Positions 36,467 through 46,804 of a stretch of DNA of 64,000 nucleotides are shown one piece after another; position 1 is the first letter of the stretch, and every line of letters starts with the position of its first letter. This stretch comes from Brenneria izbisi (GTDB lineage Bacteria; Pseudomonadota; Gammaproteobacteria; Enterobacterales; Enterobacteriaceae). The notes beneath the pieces were generated by a model. That model was not told where the DNA came from. It made no database searches and worked only from the letters and a program-made list of their open reading frames with translations. The stretch covers positions 1-64,000 of the forward strand of contig NZ_JAMPJU010000002.1 in assembly GCF_025840185.1 (NCBI RefSeq), read 5' to 3'. A program made the position numbers and the translations under genes.

Positions 36467-38591
36467 TCGAATAGCCCAGCGTTAACGTGCGTCCGCGCCC
36501 GGAGAAATTGCGGGTGTCGTTAACCAGCGCGCTTTGGGAATAGTAAGTGATATAGTTTTCATTCAGCAGGTTGGCCACCGACACATTCAGCTTACCGTAA
36601 GGCAGCTTATAGCCAACCGCGGCGTCCACCAAGGTATAGCCGTCAAAGTCCTTATCGACGCCATCGAAGTTTTTGTTGAAGGCGTAGTTCACCTGCACAA
36701 ACGAGCTCCACTTCTCATTCCAGTTGGCGGACCAACTGGTAATCAAGCGATCCGGCGCCACATTCAGACCATCCAGTTTTGCATCCAGACTACCGTTGTC
36801 ATCGCTGTCGTATTTCCCCTCACTGTGAGCATAGGACGCTTTGATTTTATGCCGATCGTTAATCTGATAACCTGCGGCGACTTCAACGCCCTGAATCCGG
36901 GTTTTTTGACGCTGGGCAATGAACAGGCCATCAGCATTCGCTTCCACCCGGCTACCCAACTTGGAGTTGGACTGGTAATAGCTCATCTCAAAATCGAACT
37001 TGTTTTTATTGAACCGGAAACCCGCTTCAATATTGTCCGTGACAATCGGTTGCAGGTTGCGGAAATTATCCACGTCCTGCCCGGCGGTTCTGATGGAACG
37101 CAGCGCCCGCCCAACGTCGGGCATGCCGAAACCTTCAGAATAATTGGCGAACAGGCTTAGTGAATCCAGTGGTGAATAGACGATACCTACGTTGTACAGC
37201 GTTTCATTAAACTTCGGGCTGCCGCCGTCTACCATTGCGCTGTTATTAGGGCTGTCCGTCGTACTTGCCGCCAGCGTCTGGTAAGAATCCACGTTCAGTT
37301 TGGCAATCTCATGGCGCACGCCCGCGTGCAGCACCACCTCGTCCAGCAGTTGATATTCACCCTGAATGAACGGCGAATAGTTGGTGTACTCCACTTCCGG
37401 CACATAGGTGCGCCCGGTCAGATACATGTCCTGTTTACTTTTATCCAACAGGGTATCGAAACCGATAGTGACTTTCAGACGATCGTCAAGCAAATCATCC
37501 TTGGTCAGCGCCAGCTTGGTGCCATATTTAGAGGATACCGCTCTGGACTGATCATACAGCGAACCGATCGGCGCGATATTGACGTCCTGAAAGGTGTTGG
37601 AATTATCCGCGCCAAACAGCGCTTCATATTGCTGACTGAACAGCAGCGCCGACAGTTTCATTCCCGCCAGATCGTGGTGCTCATAGGTCAGCCCGGTCGA
37701 CCACACGCTATTGCGCGGCGCCATGCCTTCCGGCGTGCCGCGCACCGAGGTGGTGGGAATACCTTGATTGCGCACGCCATCCACACTGCGGTAGTTGTTC
37801 TCGCCTTTGATATGATAACGATTCACGCTCAACTGGACGCGTTGGTAATCATCCAGCCAGTAGCCTACTTTCGCCAGCACATCATAGGCACGGGAATCCA
37901 TGGTATCGCCCTGCGTATTGTCTACGCCCACAGGCCGGTTTTTTCCATCCAGATACAATCCCTGATTTTCATAGCCTACCGCGAACAGATAATCGAGATA
38001 GTCTTGCCGCCCATCGACGCGATACGTAGTTTTATAGCTGGCGGTTTCACCGCGGATCTTTTCGGTGGGGATGGTGGTCTGAACATTCACATGTTGATTG
38101 AACGCGCCATTTTCAGGGCGGCGGGTAATAATGTTGATCACGCCGCCAGTGGCGCCCAATCCGTTGGTGGCGTTGGCGCCATGAATCACTTCAATACGCT
38201 CCACCATGGAAAAATCAATGGTGTGCATTTCCCGCCCCGTCGGACGCAAGGGGTTCGATTGGGGAATGCCGTCGATCATCACCAACGCGGCGCGACCACG
38301 GAAAGTTTCACCGCTGCCGCTCATTTTCTGGCGGCTGGGGGAAAACGATGGCAGCAAATTACTCAGCAACTGGGAAGAATCGGCGGAAATCAGCAACTGC
38401 TGCTCAATTTCCTCTTTGGTGATCACCGTCACCACTTGCGGCGATGCCTTCTGCTGGATATTAGCGCGGGAGGCGGAAATCACCATCTCATCGCCGCCGT
38501 TATCACTCTGTTTAGACGCGTTATTCTGCGCATAAGCCTGAGAAATCAACACGCATGGCATCAATGCGAGTAAAGCGCGCATCTGGTTCAA
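36456..38591 (-). CDS. TonB-dependent siderophore receptor
   Basis: Outer-membrane gated channel for a ferric siderophore. It has a signal peptide (MNQMRALLALMPCVLISQAYA), a TonB-box-like DEMVISA, a plug domain (~45-170: PQVVTVITKEEIEQQ, ALVMIDGIPQSNPLRPTGRE, VIHGANATNGLGATGGVINI) and a 22-stranded barrel ending in aromatic YSIDF. There is no N-terminal signalling extension. Length 711. First gene of the uptake unit. The specific siderophore cannot be read from sequence; no siderophore biosynthesis genes lie in the window, so use of foreign siderophores is possible. Confidence 0.93.
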   Translation of the reverse strand: MNQMRALLALMPCVLISQAYAQNNASKQSDNGGDEMVISASRANIQQKASPQVVTVITKEEIEQQLLISADSSQLLSNLLPSFSPSRQKMSGSGETFRGRAALVMIDGIPQSNPLRPTGREMHTIDFSMVERIEVIHGANATNGLGATGGVINIITRRPENGAFNQHVNVQTTIPTEKIRGETASYKTTYRVDGRQDYLDYLFAVGYENQGLYLDGKNRPVGVDNTQGDTMDSRAYDVLAKVGYWLDDYQRVQLSVNRYHIKGENNYRSVDGVRNQGIPTTSVRGTPEGMAPRNSVWSTGLTYEHHDLAGMKLSALLFSQQYEALFGADNSNTFQDVNIAPIGSLYDQSRAVSSKYGTKLALTKDDLLDDRLKVTIGFDTLLDKSKQDMYLTGRTYVPEVEYTNYSPFIQGEYQLLDEVVLHAGVRHEIAKLNVDSYQTLAASTTDSPNNSAMVDGGSPKFNETLYNVGIVYSPLDSLSLFANYSEGFGMPDVGRALRSIRTAGQDVDNFRNLQPIVTDNIEAGFRFNKNKFDFEMSYYQSNSKLGSRVEANADGLFIAQRQKTRIQGVEVAAGYQINDRHKIKASYAHSEGKYDSDDNGSLDAKLDGLNVAPDRLITSWSANWNEKWSSFVQVNYAFNKNFDGVDKDFDGYTLVDAAVGYKLPYGKLNVSVANLLNENYITYYSQSALVNDTRNFSGRGRTLTLGYSIDF

Positions 38592-38702
38592 TGTCTTCCC
38601 CTTAATGATTCAATTCGGCCACAACAATGAAAGTCCCTGACGGGCAGCAATCCGTTTCCATGCCGACAAGCGCGACATCATTTTTATGTGATTACTAACG
38701 CC

Positions 38703-38721
38703 AATTATTATCATTCGAAAT
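38703..38721. promoter_or_regulatory. Possible Fur site upstream of the receptor
   Basis: AATTATTATCATTCGAAAT matches one half of the Fur consensus (ATTATCATT) well and the other poorly. It lies about 110 bases upstream of the receptor start, where an iron-uptake operon would be expected to have a Fur box. Confidence 0.4.
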
Positions 38722-38930
38722 CAATAATTACAATGATTTCACAACCATTTCATGTCCTTAACAAAGGTAATGACAATAAATCATTGACTGATCCTGACGC
38801 CGCATACGCGCTTGCTGGCTTCTCGCGCAAAAGCGTTGTCGCGTCAAAACGCATGCCGGACAATCAGGTTATTTTTGTGAAACAAATCACATCATGAGAC
38901 AAATCACGTCATGAGGTAAAAAATGGCCTA

Positions 38931-38956
38931 GAGTTAATCATATGATTGATTAACTC
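38931..38956. promoter_or_regulatory. Perfect palindrome at the cecR start, probable CecR operator
   Basis: GAGTTAATCA and TGATTAACTC form perfect 10-base arms around TATGAT. The site ends 16 bases before the cecR ATG, well placed for TetR-type autoregulation. A single half-site-like ATTAACTC (31631-31638) occurs upstream of rhlE, the other gene controlled by CecR in E. coli. Confidence 0.65.
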
Positions 38957-38972
38957 ATTTCCGAGCGTCGGC

Positions 38973-39689
38973 ATGACCAACCAATCCATCCTTTCCAGCC
39001 GGGGCGATCAGACCCGACAGCAATTGATCCAGGCGGCACTGGATGTTTTTGGCGAATATGGTCTACAGGCGGCGACAACGCGTGAAATCGCGCATCGCGC
39101 AGGACAAAACATCGCCGCCATCGCCTACCACTTCCAATCCAAAGACGGCCTTTATCTGGCGGTGGCGAACTGGATTGCGGACTATATCCATCAGATTTAT
39201 CACCCGTTGGTGGTGGAAATTGACGCCTTTATGCAACGACCGGCGCATGAGCAATTCACTGAACAGGTTATGGATTATCTGCGCCAGGCGTTGCTTCATT
39301 TCAGTCGACTGATGACGCGCCCTGAAACGCTGAATCTCAGCCGCATCATGTCACGCGAGCAGCTCTCGCCCACTGAAGCTTACCCGCTGATGCATCAGCA
39401 GATTATCGAGCCGCTACACCAGTTGATGACGCAACTGGTCGCCCGTTACACCGGACTGACTGGCGACGATCGCAAAACGATCATTCATACCCATGCATTG
39501 ATTGGCGAAGTGCTATCGTTCCGTGTTGCCCGGGAAACCATATTGCTCCGCGCGGGTTGGCGGGATATCGGGCCGGAGGAAGCCACACTTATTCAACAGG
39601 TTCTGATGGAACACCTTGAAATTCTTCTTAATGGCTTGCGGGAAAATTACTCGTTACAACGTAACAATATCCGACGGGACAAGGAATAA
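38973..39689 (+). CDS. cecR: TetR-family regulator CecR
   Basis: Dimeric repressor, controlling in E. coli the ybhGFSR exporter and rhlE and affecting sensitivity to cefoperazone and chloramphenicol. The N-terminal helix-turn-helix is clear: TRQQLIQAALDVFGEYGLQA then TTREIAHRAGQNIAAIAYHF and SKDGLYLAVANWI. The C-terminal helical domain matches the CecR-type (DUF1956) pattern. The ATG at 38973 (MTNQSILSSRGDQT) is chosen over an upstream TTG at 38946 that lies in the palindrome. Length 238. It is 6 bases from ybhG, first in its operon. Confidence 0.9.
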   Translation: MTNQSILSSRGDQTRQQLIQAALDVFGEYGLQAATTREIAHRAGQNIAAIAYHFQSKDGLYLAVANWIADYIHQIYHPLVVEIDAFMQRPAHEQFTEQVMDYLRQALLHFSRLMTRPETLNLSRIMSREQLSPTEAYPLMHQQIIEPLHQLMTQLVARYTGLTGDDRKTIIHTHALIGEVLSFRVARETILLRAGWRDIGPEEATLIQQVLMEHLEILLNGLRENYSLQRNNIRRDKE

Positions 39690-39695
39690 TCGGTT

Positions 39696-40697
39696 ATGAA
39701 TAAGAAAAAAATGATGATTGTCGGCCTGGTCATCATCCTGAGTGCTGCCGCGATATACGGTATCGTCCACTATCGGCAGCAGCAGAATAAACCGCTGACG
39801 CTGTACGGCAACGTTGACATCCGCACGGTTAATCTGGGGTTCCGGGTGGGCGGACGGCTTATGGCGCTGGATGTTGACGAAGGCGACAGCATCAGGCCGG
39901 GACAAAAGCTGGCAACGCTGGATAATGCGCCCTACCAGAATGCGCTGCATCAGGCGCAGGCTAACGTCGCCAGCGCACAGGCGCAGCTTGGGTTGTTACA
40001 GGAGGGATACCGGCGCGAAGAGATAGCCCAGGTTCGCTCACAACTGGCGCAAAGCCAGGCCGCTTACGATTACGCCGATAGCTTCTATCAACGTCAGCAG
40101 GGGCTGTGGGCCAGGCGCTCGATTTCCGCCAACGAATTGGACGATGCCAAAACCGCCCGCAATCAGGCGCTGGCGACGCTTCAGGCCGCTAAAGATAAAC
40201 TGAGCCAGTATGAAAACGGCAACCGTCCGCAGGAAATCGCCGCCGCGCAAGCAGCGCTGGCGCAGGCAAAGGCCGCGCAAGCGCAGGCCGAACTGGATAA
40301 CACGGATACCGAGCTGTATTCCCCTTCCGCTGGCGTGATCCTCACCCGCGCGGTGGAAGCAGGCAGCATGCTTACCGCCGGCAATACCGTCTTTACCCTG
40401 TCGCTGACGAGTCCGGTCTGGATCCGCGCCTATGTCGGCGAACGGGATTTAGGCCGCGCCGTTCCCGGCAGCGAGATCCTGATTTATACCGATGGCCGCC
40501 CGGATACGCCTTATCACGGCAAGATCGGTTTCGTCTCTCCCAGCGCCGAATTCACGCCGAAAAACGTTGAAACTGAGGACTTGCGCACCGATCTGGTTTA
40601 CCGCCTGCGGATTATCGTCAATGATGCCGACGACCAGTTGCGTCAGGGCATGCCGGTTACGCTGCGCTTTGCACAGGATCAATCACGCCATGAATGA
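39696..40697 (+). CDS. ybhG: Membrane-fusion protein of the YbhGFSR exporter
   Basis: HlyD-family periplasmic adaptor, anchored by an N-terminal hydrophobic helix ([19 protein letters not shown]). After a lipoyl half ([20 protein letters not shown]) comes a long coiled coil (~75-205, with alanine- and glutamine-rich repeats), the second lipoyl half ([20 protein letters not shown]) and a beta-barrel domain. Length 333. It overlaps ybhF by 8 bases. Confidence 0.92.
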   Translation: MNKKKMMIVGLVIILSAAAIYGIVHYRQQQNKPLTLYGNVDIRTVNLGFRVGGRLMALDVDEGDSIRPGQKLATLDNAPYQNALHQAQANVASAQAQLGLLQEGYRREEIAQVRSQLAQSQAAYDYADSFYQRQQGLWARRSISANELDDAKTARNQALATLQAAKDKLSQYENGNRPQEIAAAQAALAQAKAAQAQAELDNTDTELYSPSAGVILTRAVEAGSMLTAGNTVFTLSLTSPVWIRAYVGERDLGRAVPGSEILIYTDGRPDTPYHGKIGFVSPSAEFTPKNVETEDLRTDLVYRLRIIVNDADDQLRQGMPVTLRFAQDQSRHE

Positions 40698-42432
40698 CGC
40701 CGCCGCGCTGATTGAACTTGACGCGCTGGAAAAACGCTTCCCCGGACAGGATAAACCAGCACTTGCCAGCCTAACGGCGCAGATCCGCAGTGGGGCAGTG
40801 ACCGGGCTGGTGGGGCCGGATGGCGCGGGTAAAACCACGCTAATGCGGATGCTGGCGGGGTTGCTGACCCCCAGCCACGGCGCCATAAAAGTCATTGGAC
40901 TGGACCCCATCAGACAAGATCGCCAGTTGCATGCAATCCTCGGCTATATGCCGCAGAAATTCGGGCTGTACGAAGACCTTACCGTGATGGAAAACCTGAC
41001 GCTGTATGCTGATTTACGCGGCATCACCGGCGAGGTGCGGCGACAAACCTTTGATCGGCTGCTGACCTTTACCGATCTCACCCACTTTACCCGTCGGCTG
41101 GCAGGCAAGTTGTCCGGCGGCATGAAACAAAAACTGGGGCTGGCCTGTACGCTGCTGGGGCAACCGCAGGTGCTGCTGCTGGATGAACCGGGCGTCGGCG
41201 TCGATCCCATTTCCCGACGCGAACTGTGGCGCATGGTGCATGAACTGGCGAATGACGGCATGCTGATCCTCTGGAGCACCTCCTATCTTGATGAAGCGGA
41301 ACAGTGCCGTGACGTCCTGCTCCTCAATGAAGGCGAATTGCTGTACCGCGGCGAACCACGCGAGCTTAGCGAACGGATGGTCGGACGCAGCGTGTTGGTC
41401 AGCGCGAGCGCCGGCAACCACCGAAAATTACTTCAGCAGGCGTTGCGTTTGCCGCAGGTCAGCGATGGCGTGATCCAGGGACAATACGTGCGGCTGATTC
41501 TGAAACAGAACGCGTCGCGCAACGAACTGCTCGCCGCGCTCTCGCTGTCGGAAGACAATCTGCAAGATACCGCGCCGCGTTTTGAAGACGCCTTTATCGA
41601 CCTGTTGGGCGGCGGCCCGGCCAGCGAATCGTCACTGGCGAAAATCATGCCGCAGATTGCCGCCAACCCAGAAGAAACCGTGATCGAGGCCCGGCAGTTG
41701 ACCAAAAAGTTCGGTGATTTCGCGGCTACCGATCAGGTCAGTTTTCAGGTGCGGCGTGGTGAGATTTTCGGCTTGCTGGGGCCGAACGGCGCTGGAAAAT
41801 CCACTACTTTCAAGATGATGTGCGGATTAATGGCGCCAACGGCAGGTAAAGCGCTGGTGCTGGGTATGGATCTGAAATCCAGTTCCGGCCAGGCGCGTCA
41901 ACATTTGGGCTACATGGCGCAAAAGTTCTCGTTGTACGGCAATCTGACGGTTGAACAAAACCTGCGTTTTTTCTCCGGCGTCTATGGTCTGTCGGGCGAC
42001 GCCAGGCGCGATAAAATGGCGGAAATGACCGAAGCGTTCAATTTCAGCCCCATCTACCGTCAAACGCCCGACGACTTGCCGTTAGGGTTTAAACAACGAC
42101 TGGCGTTGGCGTGTGCGCTGATGCATGAGCCGGATATCCTGTTTCTGGATGAGCCGACTTCCGGCGTCGATCCCCTCACCCGCCGGGAGTTCTGGATACA
42201 CATCAACGGCATGGTAAACCATGGCGTAACCGTGATGGTCACCACCCACTTTATGGACGAAGCGGAATATTGCGATCGCATCGGGTTGGTTTATCACGGC
42301 AAACTTATCGCCAGCGGAACGCCGGACGAATTAAAGCAGCAGGCCGCCAGCGACGAAACGCCAGACCCGACAATGGAGCAGGCTTTCATTACCCTGGTTC
42401 AGAATTATGATCAGGAGGTGAAAAATGGCTAA
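40690..42432 (+). CDS. ybhF: Double-ATPase ABC subunit YbhF
   Basis: One chain with two complete nucleotide-binding domains. Domain 1 has Walker [10 protein letters not shown] (near residue 40), signature [11 protein letters not shown] and Walker [13 protein letters not shown]; domain 2 has GPNGAGKST (near residue 365) and [12 protein letters not shown]. Its signature is altered ([13 protein letters not shown] in place of LSGGQ), a feature shared by related fused ATPases. The ATG at 40690 overlaps ybhG; upstream frame is not used. Length 580. It overlaps ybhS by 8 bases. Confidence 0.92.
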   Translation: MNDAAALIELDALEKRFPGQDKPALASLTAQIRSGAVTGLVGPDGAGKTTLMRMLAGLLTPSHGAIKVIGLDPIRQDRQLHAILGYMPQKFGLYEDLTVMENLTLYADLRGITGEVRRQTFDRLLTFTDLTHFTRRLAGKLSGGMKQKLGLACTLLGQPQVLLLDEPGVGVDPISRRELWRMVHELANDGMLILWSTSYLDEAEQCRDVLLLNEGELLYRGEPRELSERMVGRSVLVSASAGNHRKLLQQALRLPQVSDGVIQGQYVRLILKQNASRNELLAALSLSEDNLQDTAPRFEDAFIDLLGGGPASESSLAKIMPQIAANPEETVIEARQLTKKFGDFAATDQVSFQVRRGEIFGLLGPNGAGKSTTFKMMCGLMAPTAGKALVLGMDLKSSSGQARQHLGYMAQKFSLYGNLTVEQNLRFFSGVYGLSGDARRDKMAEMTEAFNFSPIYRQTPDDLPLGFKQRLALACALMHEPDILFLDEPTSGVDPLTRREFWIHINGMVNHGVTVMVTTHFMDEAEYCDRIGLVYHGKLIASGTPDELKQQAASDETPDPTMEQAFITLVQNYDQEVKNG

Positions 42433-43570
42433 CCCACGCGGCGATTCTCATTTTTCCTGGCGTCGTCTGCGCGCCCTGTGCCTGAAGGAAACCCGCCAAA
42501 TCATGCGTGACCCCAGCAGCGGACTGATCGCGGTGGTGATCCCGCTGCTATTGTTGTTTATCTTTGGCTACGGCATCAATCTGGATTCCAGCCGCCTGCA
42601 TGTCGGGATACTGATTGAGCAGCAAAGCGAGGATGCCCGTAATCTGGCGAACGCTTTCGCCGCGTCCCCGTTCATCGAACCCACGATCAGCGATAACCGG
42701 CAACAACTGATCCAGATGATGCAGGCCGGCGCCATCCGCGGCCTGATCGTCATTCCCAATGATTTCGCCGAACGCATGGCCCGTCCCGCGTCGCAAGCAC
42801 CGCTACAGGTGATCACTGACGGCAGCGAACCCAATACCGCCAATTTCGTACGCGGCTATGCCGAGGGCATCTGGCTTATCTGGCAGCAACAACGCGCCAG
42901 CGATCAGGGTGAGACGTTCGTGCAACTAATTGAGGTGCAGCCGCGTTACTGGTTTAACCCGGCGGCCATCAGCCAGCATTTTATTATCCCTGGCGCCATT
43001 ACCATTATCATGACAGTGATTGGCGCGATCCTCACCTCGCTGGTGATCGCCCGCGAATGGGAACGCGGCACGATGGAAGCCCTGCTTTCCACGCAGATAA
43101 CCCGCGGTGAATTGCTGCTGGCAAAACTGATCCCTTACTATTTTCTTGGCATGTTCGCCATGGTGCTGTGCATTCTGGTGTCAACGTTCCTGATGGCTGT
43201 CCCCTATCGTGGTTCGCTGCTGATCCTGTTTGGCATCAGCAGCCTGTTTCTCGCCAGTACGCTGGGGATGGGCTTACTAATCTCCACCTTGACGAGAAAT
43301 CAGTTCAATGCCGCCATGGTGTCGCTTAACGCGGCTTTTCTGCCCGCCATTATGCTGTCAGGGTTTATTTTCGAGATTGACAGCATGCCCGCGGTGGTGC
43401 GTGGCGTGTCTTACCTCATTCCCGCCCGCTATTTCGTCAGCACGCTGCAAACCCTGTTTCTGGCTGGCAACATCAGCAGCGTGTTGTTGGTCAACCTGAT
43501 GTTTCTCATCGCTTCAGCCATCGTGTTTATCGGCCTCACCGCCTGGAAAACCCGGCGCAGACTGGATTAG
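42425..43570 (+). CDS. ybhS: ABC-2 type permease YbhS
   Basis: One of two membrane subunits of the YbhGFSR exporter. It has an N-terminal helix, a large periplasmic loop (~40-175), then five hydrophobic segments (about 180-380), with the ABC-2 coupling motif [29 protein letters not shown]. Length 381. E. coli YbhFSR exports sodium/lithium and cationic drugs. Confidence 0.92.
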   Translation: MANPRGDSHFSWRRLRALCLKETRQIMRDPSSGLIAVVIPLLLLFIFGYGINLDSSRLHVGILIEQQSEDARNLANAFAASPFIEPTISDNRQQLIQMMQAGAIRGLIVIPNDFAERMARPASQAPLQVITDGSEPNTANFVRGYAEGIWLIWQQQRASDQGETFVQLIEVQPRYWFNPAAISQHFIIPGAITIIMTVIGAILTSLVIAREWERGTMEALLSTQITRGELLLAKLIPYYFLGMFAMVLCILVSTFLMAVPYRGSLLILFGISSLFLASTLGMGLLISTLTRNQFNAAMVSLNAAFLPAIMLSGFIFEIDSMPAVVRGVSYLIPARYFVSTLQTLFLAGNISSVLLVNLMFLIASAIVFIGLTAWKTRRRLD

Positions 43571-43579
43571 GGAGCTTGC

Positions 43580-44686
43580 ATGTTTCATCGTCTGTGGACA
43601 TTAATCATCAAGGAATTACAGTCGCTGTTGCGTGAGCCGCAAACCCGAACGATTTTGATTCTGCCGGTGATTTTTCAGGTTTTGCTGTTCCCGTTTGCCG
43701 CCACGTTGGACGTGACGAATGCCACCATCGCGATTTACAGCGAAGATAATGGTCACGCCTCCATAGAACTGACCCAGCGCTTCGCCAATGCGCAGTCTTT
43801 TTCCAAGGTGATGCTGCTGCATCGCGCGCAAGACATCGCCCCGACGCTGGATAATCAGAAAGCGCTGCTGATCATCCGTTTTCCACCGCAGTTTTCCCGC
43901 GATATCGTCAGCGGCAACCAGACTACATTGCCGGTTATTTTGGATGGACGCCGTTCTAACAGCGCCCAGATCGCCGCCAATGATGTACAGCAAATCGTGC
44001 GTGATTATCAGTTGGAATTGCTGGGCGACCAGCCGAAACAAAATAATAGCGAACTGGTTATTCGCCACTGGTACAACCCAAATCTTGATTATAAATGGTT
44101 CGTGGTGCCGTCATTGATCGCCATGATCACCACCATCGGCGTATTGATTGTGACGGCGCTGTCCGTCGCGCGTGAACGAGAGCAAGGGACGCTGGAGCAA
44201 CTTCTGGTTTCTCCGCTGTCAACCTGGCAGATATTTGTCGGCAAAGCGGTTCCCGCCCTGGTTGTCGCCACGTTTCAGGCCACCATTGTGCTGCTGGCGG
44301 GCATATTCGCCTTCCAGATCCCTTTCGCCGGCTCGCTGTTGCTGTTTTACGCCGCCATGCTGATATATAGTCTGTCGCTGGTAGGATTCGGCCTGCTGAT
44401 TTCATCACTGTGCTCCACACAGCAGCAGGCGTTTATCGGCGTATTTGTCTTTCTTATGCCCGCCATTCTGCTCTCCGGTTACGTCTCGCCGGTGGAAAAC
44501 ATGCCGGAGTGGTTACAACAAATTACCTGGATTAATCCCATTCGCCACTTCACCGATATCACCAAGCAGATTTACCTGAAAGACGCCGATTTCACAATTA
44601 TCTGGCGCAGTCTGTGGCCATTACTGGTGATCACCGTCACCACCGGCAGCGCCGCCTATGCGATGTTCCGGCGCAATATTGCGTAA
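43580..44686 (+). CDS. ybhR: ABC-2 type permease YbhR
   Basis: Second membrane subunit, arranged like YbhS with an N-terminal helix, a periplasmic loop and five C-terminal helices. Coupling motif [30 protein letters not shown], followed by [20 protein letters not shown]. Length 368. It starts 9 bases after ybhS and closes the operon. Confidence 0.92.
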   Translation: MFHRLWTLIIKELQSLLREPQTRTILILPVIFQVLLFPFAATLDVTNATIAIYSEDNGHASIELTQRFANAQSFSKVMLLHRAQDIAPTLDNQKALLIIRFPPQFSRDIVSGNQTTLPVILDGRRSNSAQIAANDVQQIVRDYQLELLGDQPKQNNSELVIRHWYNPNLDYKWFVVPSLIAMITTIGVLIVTALSVAREREQGTLEQLLVSPLSTWQIFVGKAVPALVVATFQATIVLLAGIFAFQIPFAGSLLLFYAAMLIYSLSLVGFGLLISSLCSTQQQAFIGVFVFLMPAILLSGYVSPVENMPEWLQQITWINPIRHFTDITKQIYLKDADFTIIWRSLWPLLVITVTTGSAAYAMFRRNIA

Positions 44687-44800
44687 ACGTCCATATTAAG
44701 GCCTTATTTGGGCATCGATCTCTGGCTGAGCTAAGCTCACGTTCAGCATTCACGCTATTTAGCCGGGGGATTACCATGTCTCACTCATCTCATAGACGGT

Positions 44801-45511
44801 TTAGCGACGGTTGCCGAAGATACGCAGCAGCATCAGGAACAGGTTGATGAAATCCAGATACAGCGTCAGGGCGCCGACGATGGAATATTTACGGAAATTA
44901 TCCTTATCGTCCACGGATAACTCTTCACCGATACGTTTCAGTTTCTGCGTGTCATAGGCGGTCAATCCCACAAACACCACCACGCCGATATACGTCACCA
45001 CCCACATCAGCGCTTCGCTTTTCAGCCACAGATTCACCAGCGAGGCCAGCACAATCCCAATCAACGCCATAAACAACATGCTGCCCAAACCACTCAGGTC
45101 GCGTTTGGTCGTGTAACCATACAGACTCATGGCGCCAAACATCCCGGCGGTGATGACAAAGGTACTGGCGATGGACTCACCGGAATACATGATGAAAATG
45201 CTGGAAATCGTCAGTCCGGTCAGCGCGGAGTACAGCATAAAGAGTGTGGTCGCCACGCCGCCGCTCAGACGCTGCACCATGCCGGAAATCACAAACACCA
45301 GACCCAGTTGCGCGATAATCAGGCCAAAAAAGGTAATCTGGCTGGAGAAAACAAAATTCAGCACCGCCGGCGTGTTGGCGGCATACCAGGAAACGAACGC
45401 CGTCAGCAGCAACCCGCAAGTCATCCAGCCATAGACTTGCGCCATATAAGCCTGAAGGCCGGATTGAGCGCGTTCGACAATCGAACCATTTGAGCGTGGA
45501 TACCTGTCCAT
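44801..45511 (-). CDS. ybhL: Bax1-inhibitor-1 family membrane protein YbhL
   Basis: A seven-helix inner-membrane protein of the UPF0005/BI-1 family, relatives of which act as pH-sensitive calcium leak channels; the bacterial role is unsettled. The start MDRYPRSNGSIVERAQSGLQA and the C-terminal VGLTAYDTQKLKRIGEEL plus ALTLYLDFINLFLMLLRIFG are characteristic. Length 236. It faces ybhR convergently. Confidence 0.92.
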   Translation of the reverse strand: MDRYPRSNGSIVERAQSGLQAYMAQVYGWMTCGLLLTAFVSWYAANTPAVLNFVFSSQITFFGLIIAQLGLVFVISGMVQRLSGGVATTLFMLYSALTGLTISSIFIMYSGESIASTFVITAGMFGAMSLYGYTTKRDLSGLGSMLFMALIGIVLASLVNLWLKSEALMWVVTYIGVVVFVGLTAYDTQKLKRIGEELSVDDKDNFRKYSIVGALTLYLDFINLFLMLLRIFGNRR

Positions 45512-45589
45512 GATTTTACCTTTGCATTATGTTTATACATAAGGGACATCTCGTCCCGCCTGTGTTCATCCTAACACATAAATGTCGGT

Positions 45590-46060
45590 TCAGCCGCCGC
45601 CGGACCAGCGCGCCGCCGCCCGTTTGTCGCTATCGCGCGCGTCGATCCAGCGTTCTCCCTGTGACGTCGCTTCCCTTTTCCAGAACGGCGCACGGGTTTT
45701 CAAATAATCCATAATGTATTGCGCCGCGTCAAAGGCATCGCGGCGATGGGCGGCGCTGACGCCGACAAATACGATCTCCTCGCCAGGATAGAGCGCGCCG
45801 ATGCGGTGGATGACGCTCACACGCGGCAGCGCCCAACGTCCACGCGCCTGCGCGACAATCTCCGCCAGCGCTTTTTCCGTCATGCCGGGATAGTGTTCCA
45901 GCGTCAACGCGCTGACATCGGCAGCCAGATTGTGGTTGCGCACTTTACCGGTGAAGGTGACGACCGCGCCGTCTTCTTCGCATTGCGCCAGCCACTGATA
46001 TTCATCACCAACGTTAAAGCAGGCTTCGCCGACGCGAATGCGGGTTTCCATCATCGTCAT
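45590..46060 (-). CDS. moaE: Molybdopterin synthase large subunit MoaE
   Basis: Large subunit of molybdopterin synthase, converting cyclic pyranopterin monophosphate to molybdopterin with sulfur from MoaD. Recognisable stretches: EDGAVVTFTGKVRNHN, ALTLEHYPGMTEKAL, VIHRIGALYPGEEIVFVGVSAAHR and the catalytic lysines in LKTRAPFWKREATSQGERW. Length 156. Its start overlaps the moaD stop. Confidence 0.93.
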   Translation of the reverse strand: MTMMETRIRVGEACFNVGDEYQWLAQCEEDGAVVTFTGKVRNHNLAADVSALTLEHYPGMTEKALAEIVAQARGRWALPRVSVIHRIGALYPGEEIVFVGVSAAHRRDAFDAAQYIMDYLKTRAPFWKREATSQGERWIDARDSDKRAAARWSGGG

Positions 46061-46302
46061 CCTCCCGTCACCGGCGGAAAAAAGGCGACTTCATCGCCAT
46101 CCTGTAGCGGATGGCGCATGTCCACCAGCGATTGATTGACCGCCGCCAGCAACTTGCCGGACTCCAACGCCAGCGCCCAGCGGGGACCACGCAGACACAG
46201 CGCCTGCCGTAATGCCTCAACCGTCGCGTACCCGGCGGGCAAGACGAGCTTCTCCGTCTCGGTCAATTCCCGTACCTGGGCGAAAAACAGGACATTAATC
46301 AT
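46057..46302 (-). CDS. moaD: Molybdopterin synthase sulfur carrier MoaD
   Basis: Ubiquitin-fold sulfur carrier whose C-terminal Gly-Gly (FFPPVTGG) becomes a thiocarboxylate. Start [18 protein letters not shown] gives 81 residues as in E. coli. The ATG overlaps the moaC stop by one base, and the gene's own stop overlaps moaE, so the three are translationally coupled. Confidence 0.93.
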   Translation of the reverse strand: MINVLFFAQVRELTETEKLVLPAGYATVEALRQALCLRGPRWALALESGKLLAAVNQSLVDMRHPLQDGDEVAFFPPVTGG

Positions 46303-46802
46303 CACGCCTCCGCCTGAAAATCCCCGGATTTGCCGCCGCTTTTCGCCAGCAGACGCACCGGGCCGATCACCATGTCTTTTTGTACGGCTTTGCACATGTC
46401 ATAAATCGTCAGCGCCGCCACCGATGCCGCCGTCAGCGCTTCCATCTCCACGCCGGTTTTACCACTCAGGCGGCATAGGGACTCGATACGCACCCGGCTA
46501 AGCTCAGGTTGCGCCTCCAGTTCGACCGCCACCTTACTCAGCAGCAGCGGATGACAAAGCGGGATCAGTTCCCAGGTGCGCTTCGCCGCCTGAATACCGG
46601 CAATCCGAGCGGTGGCGAAGACATCGCCTTTATGGTGACGGCCATTCATTATCATCGCCAGCGTCTGCGGTGCCATTTCAACAAAGGCTTCCGCCCTGGC
46701 TTCACGCACCGTTTCCGCTTTAGCGGACACATCCACCATTGATGCTTCGCCAGCGGCGTTAATATGAGTTAATTGTGGTTGTGACATTTTGGGTTGTGAC
46801 AT
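46302..46802 (-). CDS. moaC: Cyclic pyranopterin monophosphate synthase MoaC
   Basis: Acts after MoaA to form cyclic pyranopterin monophosphate. The sequence [52 protein letters not shown] and [17 protein letters not shown] is highly conserved, with the catalytic lysine in CKAVQKD. The first ATG ([13 protein letters not shown]) lies two bases after the moaB stop; the second (46787) gives the E. coli length of 161. The duplicated ATGTCACAACC at the start leaves the choice open. Confidence 0.92.
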   Translation of the reverse strand: MSQPKMSQPQLTHINAAGEASMVDVSAKAETVREARAEAFVEMAPQTLAMIMNGRHHKGDVFATARIAGIQAAKRTWELIPLCHPLLLSKVAVELEAQPELSRVRIESLCRLSGKTGVEMEALTAASVAALTIYDMCKAVQKDMVIGPVRLLAKSGGKSGDFQAEA

Positions 46803-46804
46803 CG

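Noticed and set aside
37311-38573. Long plus-strand open frame (420 codons) antisense to the TonB receptor
   Set aside because: It mirrors the receptor gene; composition is histidine/isoleucine-rich as expected for antisense frames, and the receptor has full family motifs.
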